Below are positions 55,217-64,000 of a stretch of DNA of 64,000 nucleotides, one piece after another (position 1 is the first letter of the stretch; each line of letters starts with the position of its first letter). Both the position numbers and the translations under genes were made by a program. This DNA comes from Azoarcus sp. GTDB taxonomy: Bacteria; Pseudomonadota; Gammaproteobacteria; Burkholderiales; Rhodocyclaceae. Below the pieces are notes generated by a model. It saw only the letters and a program-made list of their open reading frames with translations, was not told the DNA's origin and searched no databases. The stretch is from NCBI GenBank assembly GCA_030656215.1, contig JAUSOD010000070.1:280508-344507 (forward strand), given 5' to 3'.

Positions 55217-55234
55217 GCGGCACAGCACCTGCAA
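55217..55234 (+). promoter_or_regulatory. Sigma-54 (-24/-12) promoter of acxABC
   Basis: GCGGCACAGCACCTGCAA. The invariant GG (55219-55220) and GC (55231-55232) are exactly ten bases apart, with GGCAC and TGCA matching the consensus. Transcription should begin near 55244, about 50 bases before the acxA start. Confidence 0.75.
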
Positions 55235-55292
55235 TGGAATGGACGGGGCCGGCACATCGGCACTCATCCAACCAGAAGGAACGGAGACAAAC

Positions 55293-57440
55293 ATGGAAGT
55301 TCAGGACTCAAGCGTACAGGTGATGGGCATCGATGCCGGTGGCACGATGACCGACACTTTCTTCGTCCGTGCCGACGGACGCTTCGTGGTGGGCAAGGCC
55401 CAGAGCAATCCGGGGGACGAATCGCTCGCCATCTTCAACTCGTCCGAGGATGCGCTGGCGCACTGGAACCGGACCGTGGATGACGTCTATCCGGAGCTGG
55501 CGACCTGCGTCTACTCGGGTACCGCGATGCTCAACCGCATCCTGATGCGCAAGGGGCTCGACGTTGGCCTGATCTGCAACCGCGGCTTCGAGCAGATCCA
55601 CTCGATGGGGCGGGCGCTGCAGAGCTACCTCGGCTACGCACTGGAAGACCGCATCCACCTCAACACCCACCGCTACGACGAGCCGCTGGTCCCGGTCTCG
55701 CGCACCCGCGGCGTGACCGAGCGCACCGACGTGCAGGGCAAGGTCGTCATCCCGCTGCGCGAGGACGAGGTGCGCCAGGCCACGCGGGAACTGGTGGAGG
55801 CCGGCTCCCAGGCCATCGTCATCTGCCTGCTGCAGTCGCACAAGAATGAGCTCAGCGAGCAGCGCGCACGCGACATCGCCCGCGAGGAGCTGCAGAAGTT
55901 GAACGTGGACATTCCCGTCTTCGCCTCGGTGGACTACTACCCGTCGCGCAAGGAAAGCCACCGCATGAACACCACCATCCTCGAGGCCTATGGTGCGGAG
56001 CCCTCGCGCCAGACGCTGAAGAAGGTCAGCGACCGGTTCAAGAAGCATGGCGCCAAGTTCGACCTGCGGGTGATGGCCACCCACGGCGGCACCATCAGCT
56101 GGAAGGCCAAGGAGCTGGCGCGCACCATCGTCTCCGGCCCGATCGGCGGCGTCATCGGCTCCAAGCTGCTGGGCGAGTACCTCGGCGACGAGAACATCGC
56201 CTGCTCCGACATCGGTGGCACCAGCTTCGACGTGGCGCTGATCACCAAGGGCAGTTTCGCGATCAAGTCCGACCCCGACATGGCCCGCCTGGTGCTGTCG
56301 CTGCCGCTGGTGGCGATGGATTCGGTCGGTGCCGGCGCGGGCAGCTTCGTGCGCCTCGACCCGTACAGCAAGTCGATCAAGCTCGGCCCCGACAGCGCCG
56401 GCTACCGCGTCGGCACCTGCTGGCCGGAAAGCGGCCTGGATACGGTGTCGGTGTCCGACTGCCACGTGGTGCTGGGCTACCTCAACCCGGACAACTTCCT
56501 CGGCGGCGCGATCAAGCTCGACGTGCAGCGGGCGCGCGATCACATCAAGGTGCAGATCGCCGACCCGCTGGGCCTGTCGGTGGAGGATGCCGCGGCCGGG
56601 GTGATCGAATTGCTCGATCTCACCTTGTCCGAGTACCTGCGCGCCAACATCAGCGCCAAGGGTTACAACCCGGCCGAATTCACCTGCTTCTCCTACGGCG
56701 GCGCCGGCCCGGTGCACACCTATGGCTACACCGAGGGCGTGGGCTTCAAGGACGTCGTGGTGCCGGCGTGGGCGGCCGGCTTCTCGGCCTTCGGCTGCGC
56801 CTGCGCCGACTTCGAGTATCGCTACGACAAGTCGGTCGATCTGGGTGTTGCCCAGTTTGCCAGCGACGAGCAGAAGGCCGCGGCCTGCGTCAGCCTGCAG
56901 GAAGCCTGGAGCGAACTGGCGGTCAAGGTCATCGACGAGTTCGTGATCAATGGCTACAAGCCAGAAGACGTGTTGCTGATCCCCGGCTACAAGATGCAGT
57001 ACATGGGCCAACTCAACGACTTGGAGATCGTGTCGCCGGTGTCGACCGCGGCCACCGCGGCCGACTGGAACCGGATCATCGACGCCTTCGAGACCACGTA
57101 CGGCCGCGTCTATGCCAACTCCGCGCGTTCGCCGGAACTGGGCTTCTCGGTCACCGGCGCGATCCTGCGCGGCATGGTCGTGACTCAGAAACCTGTGCTG
57201 CCCGAAGACGTCGATGCCGGTCCCACGCCGCCGAAGGAAGCCTACCTCGGCACGCGCCCCTTCTATCGCCACAAACGCTGGGTGGATGCCTCGCTGTGGA
57301 AGATGGAGTCGCTCAAGGCCGGTAACCATATCGTCGGGCCCGCGATCATCGAATCCGACGCGACGACTTTCGTCGTTCCGGACGGCTTCGAAACCACGAT
57401 CGACAAGCACCGCCTGTTCCATCTCAAAGAAGTCAAGTGA
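55293..57440 (+). CDS. acxA: Acetone carboxylase beta subunit AcxA
   Basis: A 715-residue hydantoinase-A/oxoprolinase-like subunit that handles ATP in acetone carboxylation (acetone + bicarbonate + ATP to acetoacetate + AMP + 2 Pi). The phosphate-1 motif GIDAGGTMTD is at residues 12-21 and a second actin-like motif DIGGTSFD is near 306. FSYGGAGPVH and PGYKMQYMGQ follow. Length matches the Xanthobacter beta subunit. GGAGA precedes the ATG. It lies 11 bases before acxB, behind a sigma-54 promoter. Confidence 0.95.
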   Translation: MEVQDSSVQVMGIDAGGTMTDTFFVRADGRFVVGKAQSNPGDESLAIFNSSEDALAHWNRTVDDVYPELATCVYSGTAMLNRILMRKGLDVGLICNRGFEQIHSMGRALQSYLGYALEDRIHLNTHRYDEPLVPVSRTRGVTERTDVQGKVVIPLREDEVRQATRELVEAGSQAIVICLLQSHKNELSEQRARDIAREELQKLNVDIPVFASVDYYPSRKESHRMNTTILEAYGAEPSRQTLKKVSDRFKKHGAKFDLRVMATHGGTISWKAKELARTIVSGPIGGVIGSKLLGEYLGDENIACSDIGGTSFDVALITKGSFAIKSDPDMARLVLSLPLVAMDSVGAGAGSFVRLDPYSKSIKLGPDSAGYRVGTCWPESGLDTVSVSDCHVVLGYLNPDNFLGGAIKLDVQRARDHIKVQIADPLGLSVEDAAAGVIELLDLTLSEYLRANISAKGYNPAEFTCFSYGGAGPVHTYGYTEGVGFKDVVVPAWAAGFSAFGCACADFEYRYDKSVDLGVAQFASDEQKAAACVSLQEAWSELAVKVIDEFVINGYKPEDVLLIPGYKMQYMGQLNDLEIVSPVSTAATAADWNRIIDAFETTYGRVYANSARSPELGFSVTGAILRGMVVTQKPVLPEDVDAGPTPPKEAYLGTRPFYRHKRWVDASLWKMESLKAGNHIVGPAIIESDATTFVVPDGFETTIDKHRLFHLKEVK

Positions 57441-57451
57441 GGAGATAAATC

Positions 57452-59776
57452 ATGAATATGATGAGTACCAAAGAAATCGGCATCGGCAACCTGCTCGAAA
57501 GCGGCCTGACGCTGAAGCAGCACCGCGATGCAATCATCGAGCGCACCAAGGCGACCGGCTACTACAACGGTCTGGAAGAGCTGGAATTTCGTGACAGGGA
57601 CCCGATCAGCTACGAGAAGCTGTTCTCCAAGCTGCGCGGCGGCCTGGTCCATGCCCGCGAAACGGCGAAGAAGATTGCCGCCAGCCCGATCGTCGAGCAG
57701 GAAGGCGAACTCTGCTTCACGCTCTACAACGCCGCCGGCGACTGCGTGCTGACCTCGACCGGCATCATCATCCACGTCGGCACCATGGGCGCGGCGATCA
57801 AGTACATGATCGAGAACAACTGGGAAGCCAACCCGACGATCAACCCCGGCGACATGTTCACCACCAATGACTGCGCCATCGGCAACGTCCACCCGTGCGA
57901 CATCGCCACCATCGTGCCGATCTTCTGGGCCGGCAAGCTGATCGGCTGGGTCGGCGGCGTCACCCACGTCATCGATACCGGCGCCGTGACGCCGGGCTCG
58001 ATGTCCACCGGCCAGACCCAGCGTTTCGGCGACGGCTACATGATCACCTGCCGCAAGACCGGTATCAATGACGAGCCGCTGCGCGACTGGTTGCACGAGT
58101 CGCAGCGTTCGGTGCGTACGCCCAAGTACTGGATTCTCGACGAGAAGACCCGGATCGCCGGCTGCCACATGATCCGCGAACTGGTCGAGGACGTCATCCG
58201 GGCCGACGGCCTGGAAGCCTACGAGAAGTTCGCGCACGAAGTCATCGAGGAAGGCCGCCGTGGCCTGATGAGCCGGATCAAGGCGATGACCCTGCCGGGC
58301 ACTTACCGCAAGGTCTCCTTCGTCGACGTGCCGTTCAAGCATGAAGACGTCCAGGTCTCCAACGCCTTCGCCAAGCTCGACTCGATCATGCACTCGCCGT
58401 GCGAGATGACGATCAAGCCGGACGGCAAGTGGCGGCTCGATTTCGAGGGCGCGAGCCGGTGGGGCTGGCATACCTTCAACGCCCACCAGGTCGCCTTCAC
58501 CTCGGGCATCTGGGTGATGATGTGCCAGACCCTGGTGCCGACCCAGCGCATCAACGACGGCGCCTACTACGCCACCGAGTTCCGCCTGCCCAAGGGCACC
58601 TGGTGCAACCCGGACGACCGCCGCACCGGGCACGCCTATGCCTGGCACTTCCTGGTCTCGGGCTGGGCGGCTCTGTGGCGCGGTCTCAGCCAGTCCTACT
58701 TCAGCCGAGGCTACCTGGAAGAAGTCAATGCCGGCAACGCCAACACCTCCAACTGGCTGCAGGGTGGCGGTATCAACCAGGACGGCGAGATCCACGCGGT
58801 GAACAGTTTCGAAGCGTCGAGCTGCGGCACCGGTGCCTGCGCCGTCAAGGACGGCCTGAACCACGCCGCCGCCATCTGGAACCCCGAAGGCGACATGGGC
58901 GACATCGAAATCTGGGAAATGGCCGAGCCGCTTCTCTACCTCGGTCGCAACGTCAAGGCCAACTCCGGTGGCTACGGCAAGTATCGCGGCGGCTGCGGTT
59001 TCGAGACCCTGCGCATGGTGTGGAACGCCCAGGACTGGACCATGTTCTTCATGGGCAACGGCTACATGAACAGCGACTGGGGCATGATGGGCGGCTACCC
59101 GTCGGCCACCGGCTACCGCTTCGAGGCGCACAAGACCGGCCTTGAACAGCGCATCGTCGTCGGCGATTCGCTGCCCCTGGGCGGCGACCTCGACCCCACG
59201 CGGCCGGACTACGAGCGCCATATCGATGCGACCGCAGTGGTCAAGCGCGACAAGCAGTGCATGACTACCGAGGACTGCTACGACAACCACGACCTGTACC
59301 TGAACTACCTGCGCGGCGGCCCCGGTTTCGGCGATCCGATCGATCGCGAACCGAAGGCGATCGAGAAAGACCTCAACGAGAAGTTCTTGCTGCCCGAGTA
59401 TGCGCAGAAGGTCTATGGCGCGGTGTTCACGCAGGATGCCAAGGGGGTGTTCGTCGTCGATGCGGCGAAGACTGCGGCGCGCCGCGCAGAGATGCGCAAG
59501 GAGCGTCTGGCCCGCGCCCTGCCGACCCGCGAATGGATGAAGGAAGAGCGCGAACGCATCATCAACAAGCATGCCGCGGTGCAGGTCCAGCACATGTTCG
59601 CCACCAGCTTCGCGTTGTCGGAGAAGTTCACCAAGCAGTTCAAGGATTTCTGGAGCCTGCCGGCCGAATGGCAGCTGCTGGAGGACGATCTGGGGGTGCC
59701 GACCTACGGCTCGAAGCACCGCATGGACCTGTCGCTGATGCCCGACGTCACGACCGTGGTCCAGGTCGAAGAATGA
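57452..59776 (+). CDS. acxB: Acetone carboxylase alpha subunit AcxB
   Basis: A 774-residue hydantoinase-B-like subunit, the manganese-containing large chain of the alpha2-beta2-gamma2 carboxylase. Family blocks are HARETAKKIAASPIVEQEGELCF, GDMFTTNDCAIGNVHPCD, GGVTHVIDTGAVTPGSM and YGKYRGGCGFET. It ends VTTVVQVEE. The length agrees with the 85-kDa subunit known from Xanthobacter and Aromatoleum. GGAGA precedes the ATG. Confidence 0.95.
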   Translation: MNMMSTKEIGIGNLLESGLTLKQHRDAIIERTKATGYYNGLEELEFRDRDPISYEKLFSKLRGGLVHARETAKKIAASPIVEQEGELCFTLYNAAGDCVLTSTGIIIHVGTMGAAIKYMIENNWEANPTINPGDMFTTNDCAIGNVHPCDIATIVPIFWAGKLIGWVGGVTHVIDTGAVTPGSMSTGQTQRFGDGYMITCRKTGINDEPLRDWLHESQRSVRTPKYWILDEKTRIAGCHMIRELVEDVIRADGLEAYEKFAHEVIEEGRRGLMSRIKAMTLPGTYRKVSFVDVPFKHEDVQVSNAFAKLDSIMHSPCEMTIKPDGKWRLDFEGASRWGWHTFNAHQVAFTSGIWVMMCQTLVPTQRINDGAYYATEFRLPKGTWCNPDDRRTGHAYAWHFLVSGWAALWRGLSQSYFSRGYLEEVNAGNANTSNWLQGGGINQDGEIHAVNSFEASSCGTGACAVKDGLNHAAAIWNPEGDMGDIEIWEMAEPLLYLGRNVKANSGGYGKYRGGCGFETLRMVWNAQDWTMFFMGNGYMNSDWGMMGGYPSATGYRFEAHKTGLEQRIVVGDSLPLGGDLDPTRPDYERHIDATAVVKRDKQCMTTEDCYDNHDLYLNYLRGGPGFGDPIDREPKAIEKDLNEKFLLPEYAQKVYGAVFTQDAKGVFVVDAAKTAARRAEMRKERLARALPTREWMKEERERIINKHAAVQVQHMFATSFALSEKFTKQFKDFWSLPAEWQLLEDDLGVPTYGSKHRMDLSLMPDVTTVVQVEE

Positions 59777-59814
59777 ACCCCGTTCAAACGAATCGCTGAA
59801 TCAAGGAGCAATCA

Positions 59815-60321
59815 ATGTCTAAATACACGAATGAGCAGGTCTCCCACCTGGTCGAGGGCTCGCTGGATTGGGAAACCACCTTCCGCATGCTGTCGATGCC
59901 CAAGGACAACAGCCGCTTCGAGCAGTACGTCGCGGCGCTGCAGAAGAAAGTGACGTTCAAGGACCGCATCGTCCTGCCGCTGGCGCCGCACATGTACATC
60001 GTGCAGTCGGCGAAGAGCAAGAAGTGGATCATCAAGTGCGACTGCGGCCACGAGTTCTGCGATTACCGCGAGAACTGGAAGCTGCACGCGGCCGTCTACG
60101 TGCGTGACACCGAAGAGGCGATGACCGAGGTGTATCCCAAGCTGATGGCGGCGGATACCCAGTGGCAGGTGTATCGCGAGTACTACTGCCCGAGCTGCGG
60201 CACGATGCACGACGTCGAGGCGCCGACCCCGTGGTACCCGGTGATTCACGACTTCGAGCCGGACATCGAGGCCTTCTACACCGAGTGGGTGGGCCTGCCG
60301 GTGCCGGAACGCGCAGCCTGA
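59815..60321 (+). CDS. acxC: Acetone carboxylase gamma subunit AcxC
   Basis: A 168-residue small subunit of acetone carboxylase. Cysteines at 75, 77, 82, 125 and 128 (CDCGHEFC and CPSC) form a plausible zinc site. The stretch RIVLPLAPHMYIVQ and the C-terminal HDFEPDIEAFY are typical. Size matches the 20-kDa gamma chain. AAGGAG precedes the ATG, 38 bases after acxB. Confidence 0.95.
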   Translation: MSKYTNEQVSHLVEGSLDWETTFRMLSMPKDNSRFEQYVAALQKKVTFKDRIVLPLAPHMYIVQSAKSKKWIIKCDCGHEFCDYRENWKLHAAVYVRDTEEAMTEVYPKLMAADTQWQVYREYYCPSCGTMHDVEAPTPWYPVIHDFEPDIEAFYTEWVGLPVPERAA

Positions 60322-60330
60322 GGAGCTCGC

Positions 60331-60367
60331 GGTGGTACGCGGCGCTCGTATTGCGCCGCGTACCGCC
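60331..60367 (+). terminator. Stem-loop after acxC
   Basis: Arms 60331-60345 and 60353-60367 pair over 15 bp (12 perfect inner pairs, one wobble) around a seven-base loop. There is no T run. It may protect the acxABC message or be a Rho-assisted terminator. Confidence 0.55.
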
Positions 60368-60426
60368 TCATTCGGAGAAATGCATCCGGACAAGCTCGTT
60401 CGGACAAAAAGTGGAAAGAGAAGGAC

Positions 60427-60609
60427 ATGGATACTCGCCTCGCCAGCGGCATCGGTTTCGAACATACCAATACCCGCAATGGCAAGACCCTGCGCCGGCT
60501 GGTGCGTGCGGCCTATCTCGGCGCAGCGCTCGGCGATGTCAGCGCGCTGGAAGATCCGTCCGCGGCGGACGCGATCCGGGCCTGCTGCAACCGGGCCGCG
60601 CTGGCCTGA
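60427..60609 (+). CDS. Possible 60-residue small protein between acxC and acxR
   Basis: A 60-codon frame with a purine-rich GGAAAGAG about eight bases before the ATG. The product has a basic middle (NGKTLRRLVRAAYLG) and an alanine-rich end with two cysteines; no domain or signal is recognised. It lies 60 bases after the acxC stem-loop and ends just before the AcxR sites. Codon use is like the neighbours, but chance cannot be excluded. Confidence 0.4.
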   Translation: MDTRLASGIGFEHTNTRNGKTLRRLVRAAYLGAALGDVSALEDPSAADAIRACCNRAALA

Positions 60610-60611
60610 AG

Positions 60612-60628
60612 CGTTCGATTTTCGAACG
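60612..60628. promoter_or_regulatory. Putative AcxR site 1 (acxR promoter)
   Basis: CGTTCGA-TTT-TCGAACG, a perfect 7-bp dyad with a 3-bp spacer, 142-158 bp upstream of the -24 element of the acxR promoter. It is the best copy of the motif also found before acxA. Confidence 0.65.
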
Positions 60629-60669
60629 TTCGTACGTCGATGTCCGTCCGGAATCCGGACGCTGTGCGA

Positions 60670-60686
60670 CGGTCGGGTGTCGAACG
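60670..60686. promoter_or_regulatory. Putative AcxR site 2 (acxR promoter)
   Basis: CGGTCGG-GTG-TCGAACG. The right half is identical to site 1 and the left half matches at five of seven positions. It lies 58 bp downstream of site 1, as expected for paired enhancer sites of a sigma-54 activator. Confidence 0.5.
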
Positions 60687-60768
60687 CCTGGTTTTCGGCC
60701 AGCTGTGGTGCAGGAATGGCACACGGACGCGCACCACCTCCCGGGCGCATCGGCAGTGCGTCAACATG

Positions 60769-60784
60769 TGGCATCGCCTTTGCT
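60769..60784 (+). promoter_or_regulatory. Sigma-54 (-24/-12) promoter of acxR
   Basis: TGGCATCGCCTTTGCT. GG (60770-60771) and GC (60782-60783) are exactly ten bases apart; TGGCA and TTTGCT are near consensus. Transcription would start near 60795 and leave a leader of about 160 bases. Confidence 0.75.
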
Positions 60785-60956
60785 ATGCTGAATGACGGAC
60801 ACCGCAAGGCGGGCGTCCGTCATTGCCATTTCATGGAGCCTGCGCCTGAGCGATTGAAGACCACAGTGGAGCCAGCCCGGCAGAATTCAGCGGACCCGAG
60901 TCCGTCGGTCGCGATGACAGCGACCCGCCTGCTGCGCTCCCACAAGGAGGAGTGAA

Positions 60957-62990
60957 TTGATTACACCTGTGCCCGAAGGGCAGATGTTTTCCGATCCCGG
61001 CAACGACGCGGCGGTGATGGCGGCCTGGGAGCGCTTTCTGGACGGCAGCGGACGACCGTCGGATGCCTTGCGCAGCCTGGTCGACGGCTCGTGGCAGCGC
61101 TGCCAGCAGCAAAACGTCGACCCGGACAAGCGCAGCGCCCCCGAGCCGGTGGGCGAAACCATGCTGATGTCGCTCAAGAGCCGCCATGGTGAACTGCTTG
61201 AGGCCGGCGCACCGATCATGGCCTGCGCTCGCGATTTCCTGGCCGAGACCGGCACCGTGATGGCGCTTGCCGACACCAGTTCCACCATCCTCACCATGGA
61301 AGGTGACAACCCGACGCTGGGTTCGGCCGAATCGATCCACCTGGTGCCGGGCGTGGCATGGAGCGAGCGCATCTGCGGCACCAACGCGATCGGCACCGCG
61401 CTTGCCGTCGGCCAGCCGGTGCAGATCCATTCCGCTGAACACTACTGCGCCGGAATCAAGCGCTGGACCTGTTCGGCCACGGTGATCCGTCATCCGCACG
61501 ACGGCGAGATTCTCGGCGTGGTCGATGTGTCCGGTTTGTCCGAGACCTACAACCGGCAGAGTCTGGCACTGGTGGTCACCACCGCGAGCCGGATCGAGAA
61601 CCGCCTGACCATACGCGAGATGGAGCGGCGTTACCGGCTGCTCGAGGCGGCGCTGCCGCAGTGGTCGGGCGGCACCGACGGGGTGGTGCTGTTCGACCGC
61701 CGCGGTTACCCGATCAAGGCCAACGAGAATGCGCAGGCGGCGATCGCAGCCTTCGGTGCCGAACTCGATCTCACCGCGCCACGGCGCATCCCGGGGCTCG
61801 CCGTCGATGTCGAACAGCCGGTACTGCCGGCCTGGCTCCGGCCCGAATGGCTGGTGCCGGTTTCGAGCCGTGGCGAGCGTCTTGGCACCCTGTTGATCAT
61901 GCCGCTGCCCCGGCTCGGGCGCACGAGCGTCGGTGAGGCCGAGCGCGCGCTGGCACGCGACCCGGCCGTCGGTGCGGGCGTTCGGGCAAACTTGCCTCCA
62001 GGTTTCACCTCCATCGTCACCGCCGATACCGGCTTGCGCGTTGCGGTGCGCAAGGCCGACCAGCTAGCGCGCTCGCGGGTGCCGGTGCTGTTGCTGGGCG
62101 AAACCGGCGTCGGCAAGGAGGAGTTCGCGCAGGGCATCCATCAGGCCAGCCCGTTCCGCGACGGTCCGTATGTGGCGCTCAACTGCGGCGGCCTGTCGCG
62201 CGAACTGCTGGCGAGCGAGCTGTTCGGCTACGTCGACGGCGCCTTCACCGGGGCGCGGCGCGGCGGTCTGGTCGGCAAGATCGAGGCGGCCAACGGCGGC
62301 ACCCTGTTGCGCGACGAGATCGTCGAAATGCCGCTCGACCTTCAGCCCCATCTGCTGCGGGTGCTGGAGCAGGGCGAGATCTACCGCCTGGGCGAGAACG
62401 TGGCGCGCAAAGTCGATTTCCGCCTCGTCGCAGCCACCCACCGTGATCTGCGCAAGGAGGTCGCCGACGGCCGCTTCCGCATGGACTTCTACTATCGGGT
62501 CGCGGTCACCTCAATCCGCATTCCGGCGCTGCGCGACCGCCCCGGCGATGTGCGCGTGCTCGCCCGCCACTTCGTCGATCATTTCCGCGAGCGCCACGGC
62601 ATCGGCCCGCGCCGGCTCGACGATGCCCTGCTTGCCGGGCTCGATGCTTATGCGTGGCCGGGCAATGTGCGCGAACTGCGCAACGTCATCGAGAGCATGC
62701 TGCTGATGAGCGAAGGCGAGGTCCTCGGCCCCGAGGCACTGCCGTCCGAACTTGCCGGTGAATTGGATGCCGAGCCTTGGCTCCAGTCTGCAGCGACGGA
62801 AGTGCACAGCATGGCGAAGGGCGAAGCCGAGCTGATCCGGCGCGCAATCGCCGCCACCCGCGGCAATCTCACCCAGGCGGCGCGCGAGCTAGATATCGCC
62901 AAAAGCACGCTATACCAGAAGGTCAAACAGTACGGATTGGAGCGCGACATCTCGCGGGTGCGGGAGGCGACGCCGACGATATCGGCCTGA
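60957..62990 (+). CDS. acxR: Sigma-54-dependent activator AcxR
   Basis: A 677-residue AcoR-type enhancer-binding protein. An N-terminal GAF-like sensor spans about residues 85-215. The AAA+ domain has Walker A GETGVGKE near 381, GAFTGA at 428-433 for sigma-54 contact, and Walker B ending Arg452-Asp453-Glu454, where the position before DE is normally hydrophobic. A FIS-type helix-turn-helix ends the protein (GNLTQAARELDIAKSTLYQKVKQYG). The TTG at 60957 has AAGGAGG six bases upstream; an ATG nine codons later is the alternative. It likely senses acetone or a related ketone. Confidence 0.9.
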   Translation: MITPVPEGQMFSDPGNDAAVMAAWERFLDGSGRPSDALRSLVDGSWQRCQQQNVDPDKRSAPEPVGETMLMSLKSRHGELLEAGAPIMACARDFLAETGTVMALADTSSTILTMEGDNPTLGSAESIHLVPGVAWSERICGTNAIGTALAVGQPVQIHSAEHYCAGIKRWTCSATVIRHPHDGEILGVVDVSGLSETYNRQSLALVVTTASRIENRLTIREMERRYRLLEAALPQWSGGTDGVVLFDRRGYPIKANENAQAAIAAFGAELDLTAPRRIPGLAVDVEQPVLPAWLRPEWLVPVSSRGERLGTLLIMPLPRLGRTSVGEAERALARDPAVGAGVRANLPPGFTSIVTADTGLRVAVRKADQLARSRVPVLLLGETGVGKEEFAQGIHQASPFRDGPYVALNCGGLSRELLASELFGYVDGAFTGARRGGLVGKIEAANGGTLLRDEIVEMPLDLQPHLLRVLEQGEIYRLGENVARKVDFRLVAATHRDLRKEVADGRFRMDFYYRVAVTSIRIPALRDRPGDVRVLARHFVDHFRERHGIGPRRLDDALLAGLDAYAWPGNVRELRNVIESMLLMSEGEVLGPEALPSELAGELDAEPWLQSAATEVHSMAKGEAELIRRAIAATRGNLTQAARELDIAKSTLYQKVKQYGLERDISRVREATPTISA

Positions 62991-63021
62991 GTGCCCGCGG
63001 CGCAGTCTGGCAGACGCAAAC

Positions 63022-63049
63022 ACCAGGGGCCGCGACAGCGGCCCCTGGT
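63022..63049. terminator. Bidirectional hairpin between acxR and thiC
   Basis: A perfect 12-bp stem (63022-63033 with 63038-63049) with a GACA tetraloop, between convergent genes. Confidence 0.7.
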
Positions 63050-63071
63050 ACCCACATGCGCTCAATAGCGC

Positions 63072-64000
<929 letters not shown>

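Larger units (their letters stand above)
54925..55292. other. Control region between the SNF2 gene and acxA
   Basis: A 368-bp gap that holds the acx promoter and a putative AcxR operator (both listed separately). The remainder has no supported gene; open frames on either strand are extensions of the flanking genes. Confidence 0.6.

Noticed and set aside
55308..59719. Minus-strand frames of 704 and 818 codons over acxA and acxB
   Set aside because: They are antisense shadows of strongly conserved acetone carboxylase genes, a known effect of codon bias in GC-rich DNA.

Overview
The window is GC-rich, densely packed chromosomal DNA of a betaproteobacterium. The inference is Rhodocyclales (an Azoarcus/Aromatoleum/Thauera-like organism). 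It rests on the gene content: a classical division/cell-wall cluster running into lpxC, a dciA/secA pair, a DUF2322 gene beside purB, a DctSR/DctPQM dicarboxylate system, a monomeric NADP isocitrate dehydrogenase and an ATP-dependent acetone carboxylase operon. No database search was possible, so genus-level placement is a guess. I see no phage, insertion sequence, CRISPR array or rRNA operon.

Layout. 1-10.7 kb is the end of the dcw cluster on the plus strand (mraY tail, murD, ftsW, murG, murC, ddlB, ftsQ, ftsA, ftsZ), followed by lpxC and a small membrane protein. 10.7-17.6 kb holds dciA divergent from secA, argJ, and apaG divergent from purB plus a DUF2322 gene. 17.7-23.2 kb is the minus-strand operon queA-tgt-yajC-secD-secF, closed by a perfect 25-bp inverted repeat. 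A tRNA-Leu(CAA) follows. 23.5-28.1 kb contains nhaR, divergent from a short HPF-like gene across a dyad-rich control region, then a Bax-inhibitor-1-like protein, accA and tilS. 28.1-34.1 kb is a complete C4-dicarboxylate uptake module: two-component system DctSR on the minus strand, TRAP transporter DctPQM on the plus strand, with a terminator between dctP and dctQM. 34.2-39.8 kb has an RluF-like pseudouridine synthase with a long basic N-terminal tail, an AI-2E-family permease, a CorC/HlyC-type CBS membrane protein, and a TerC/Alx-type gene behind a yybP-ykoY manganese riboswitch. 39.8-48.2 kb holds a MacAB-like ABC export operon with two permeases, glnS, a YbdG-type MscS channel and crcB. 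48.3-54.9 kb has icd, an OmpA-like lipoprotein and a SWIM-SNF2 helicase.

55-63 kb is the most distinctive region: acxA-acxB-acxC (acetone carboxylase beta, alpha and gamma subunits) followed by acxR, a sigma-54-dependent activator. Both acxA and acxR have a -24/-12 promoter (55217-55234 and 60769-60784). Each is preceded, about 130-160 bp upstream, by the same 17-bp dyad (CGTTCGA-N3-TCGAACG or a near match). I read these as AcxR operators, so AcxR would switch on the carboxylase genes and its own gene. The window ends inside thiC on the minus strand.

Together the window covers housekeeping envelope biogenesis, protein export and tRNA modification, plus a catabolic side: dicarboxylate import and acetone carboxylation to acetoacetate.
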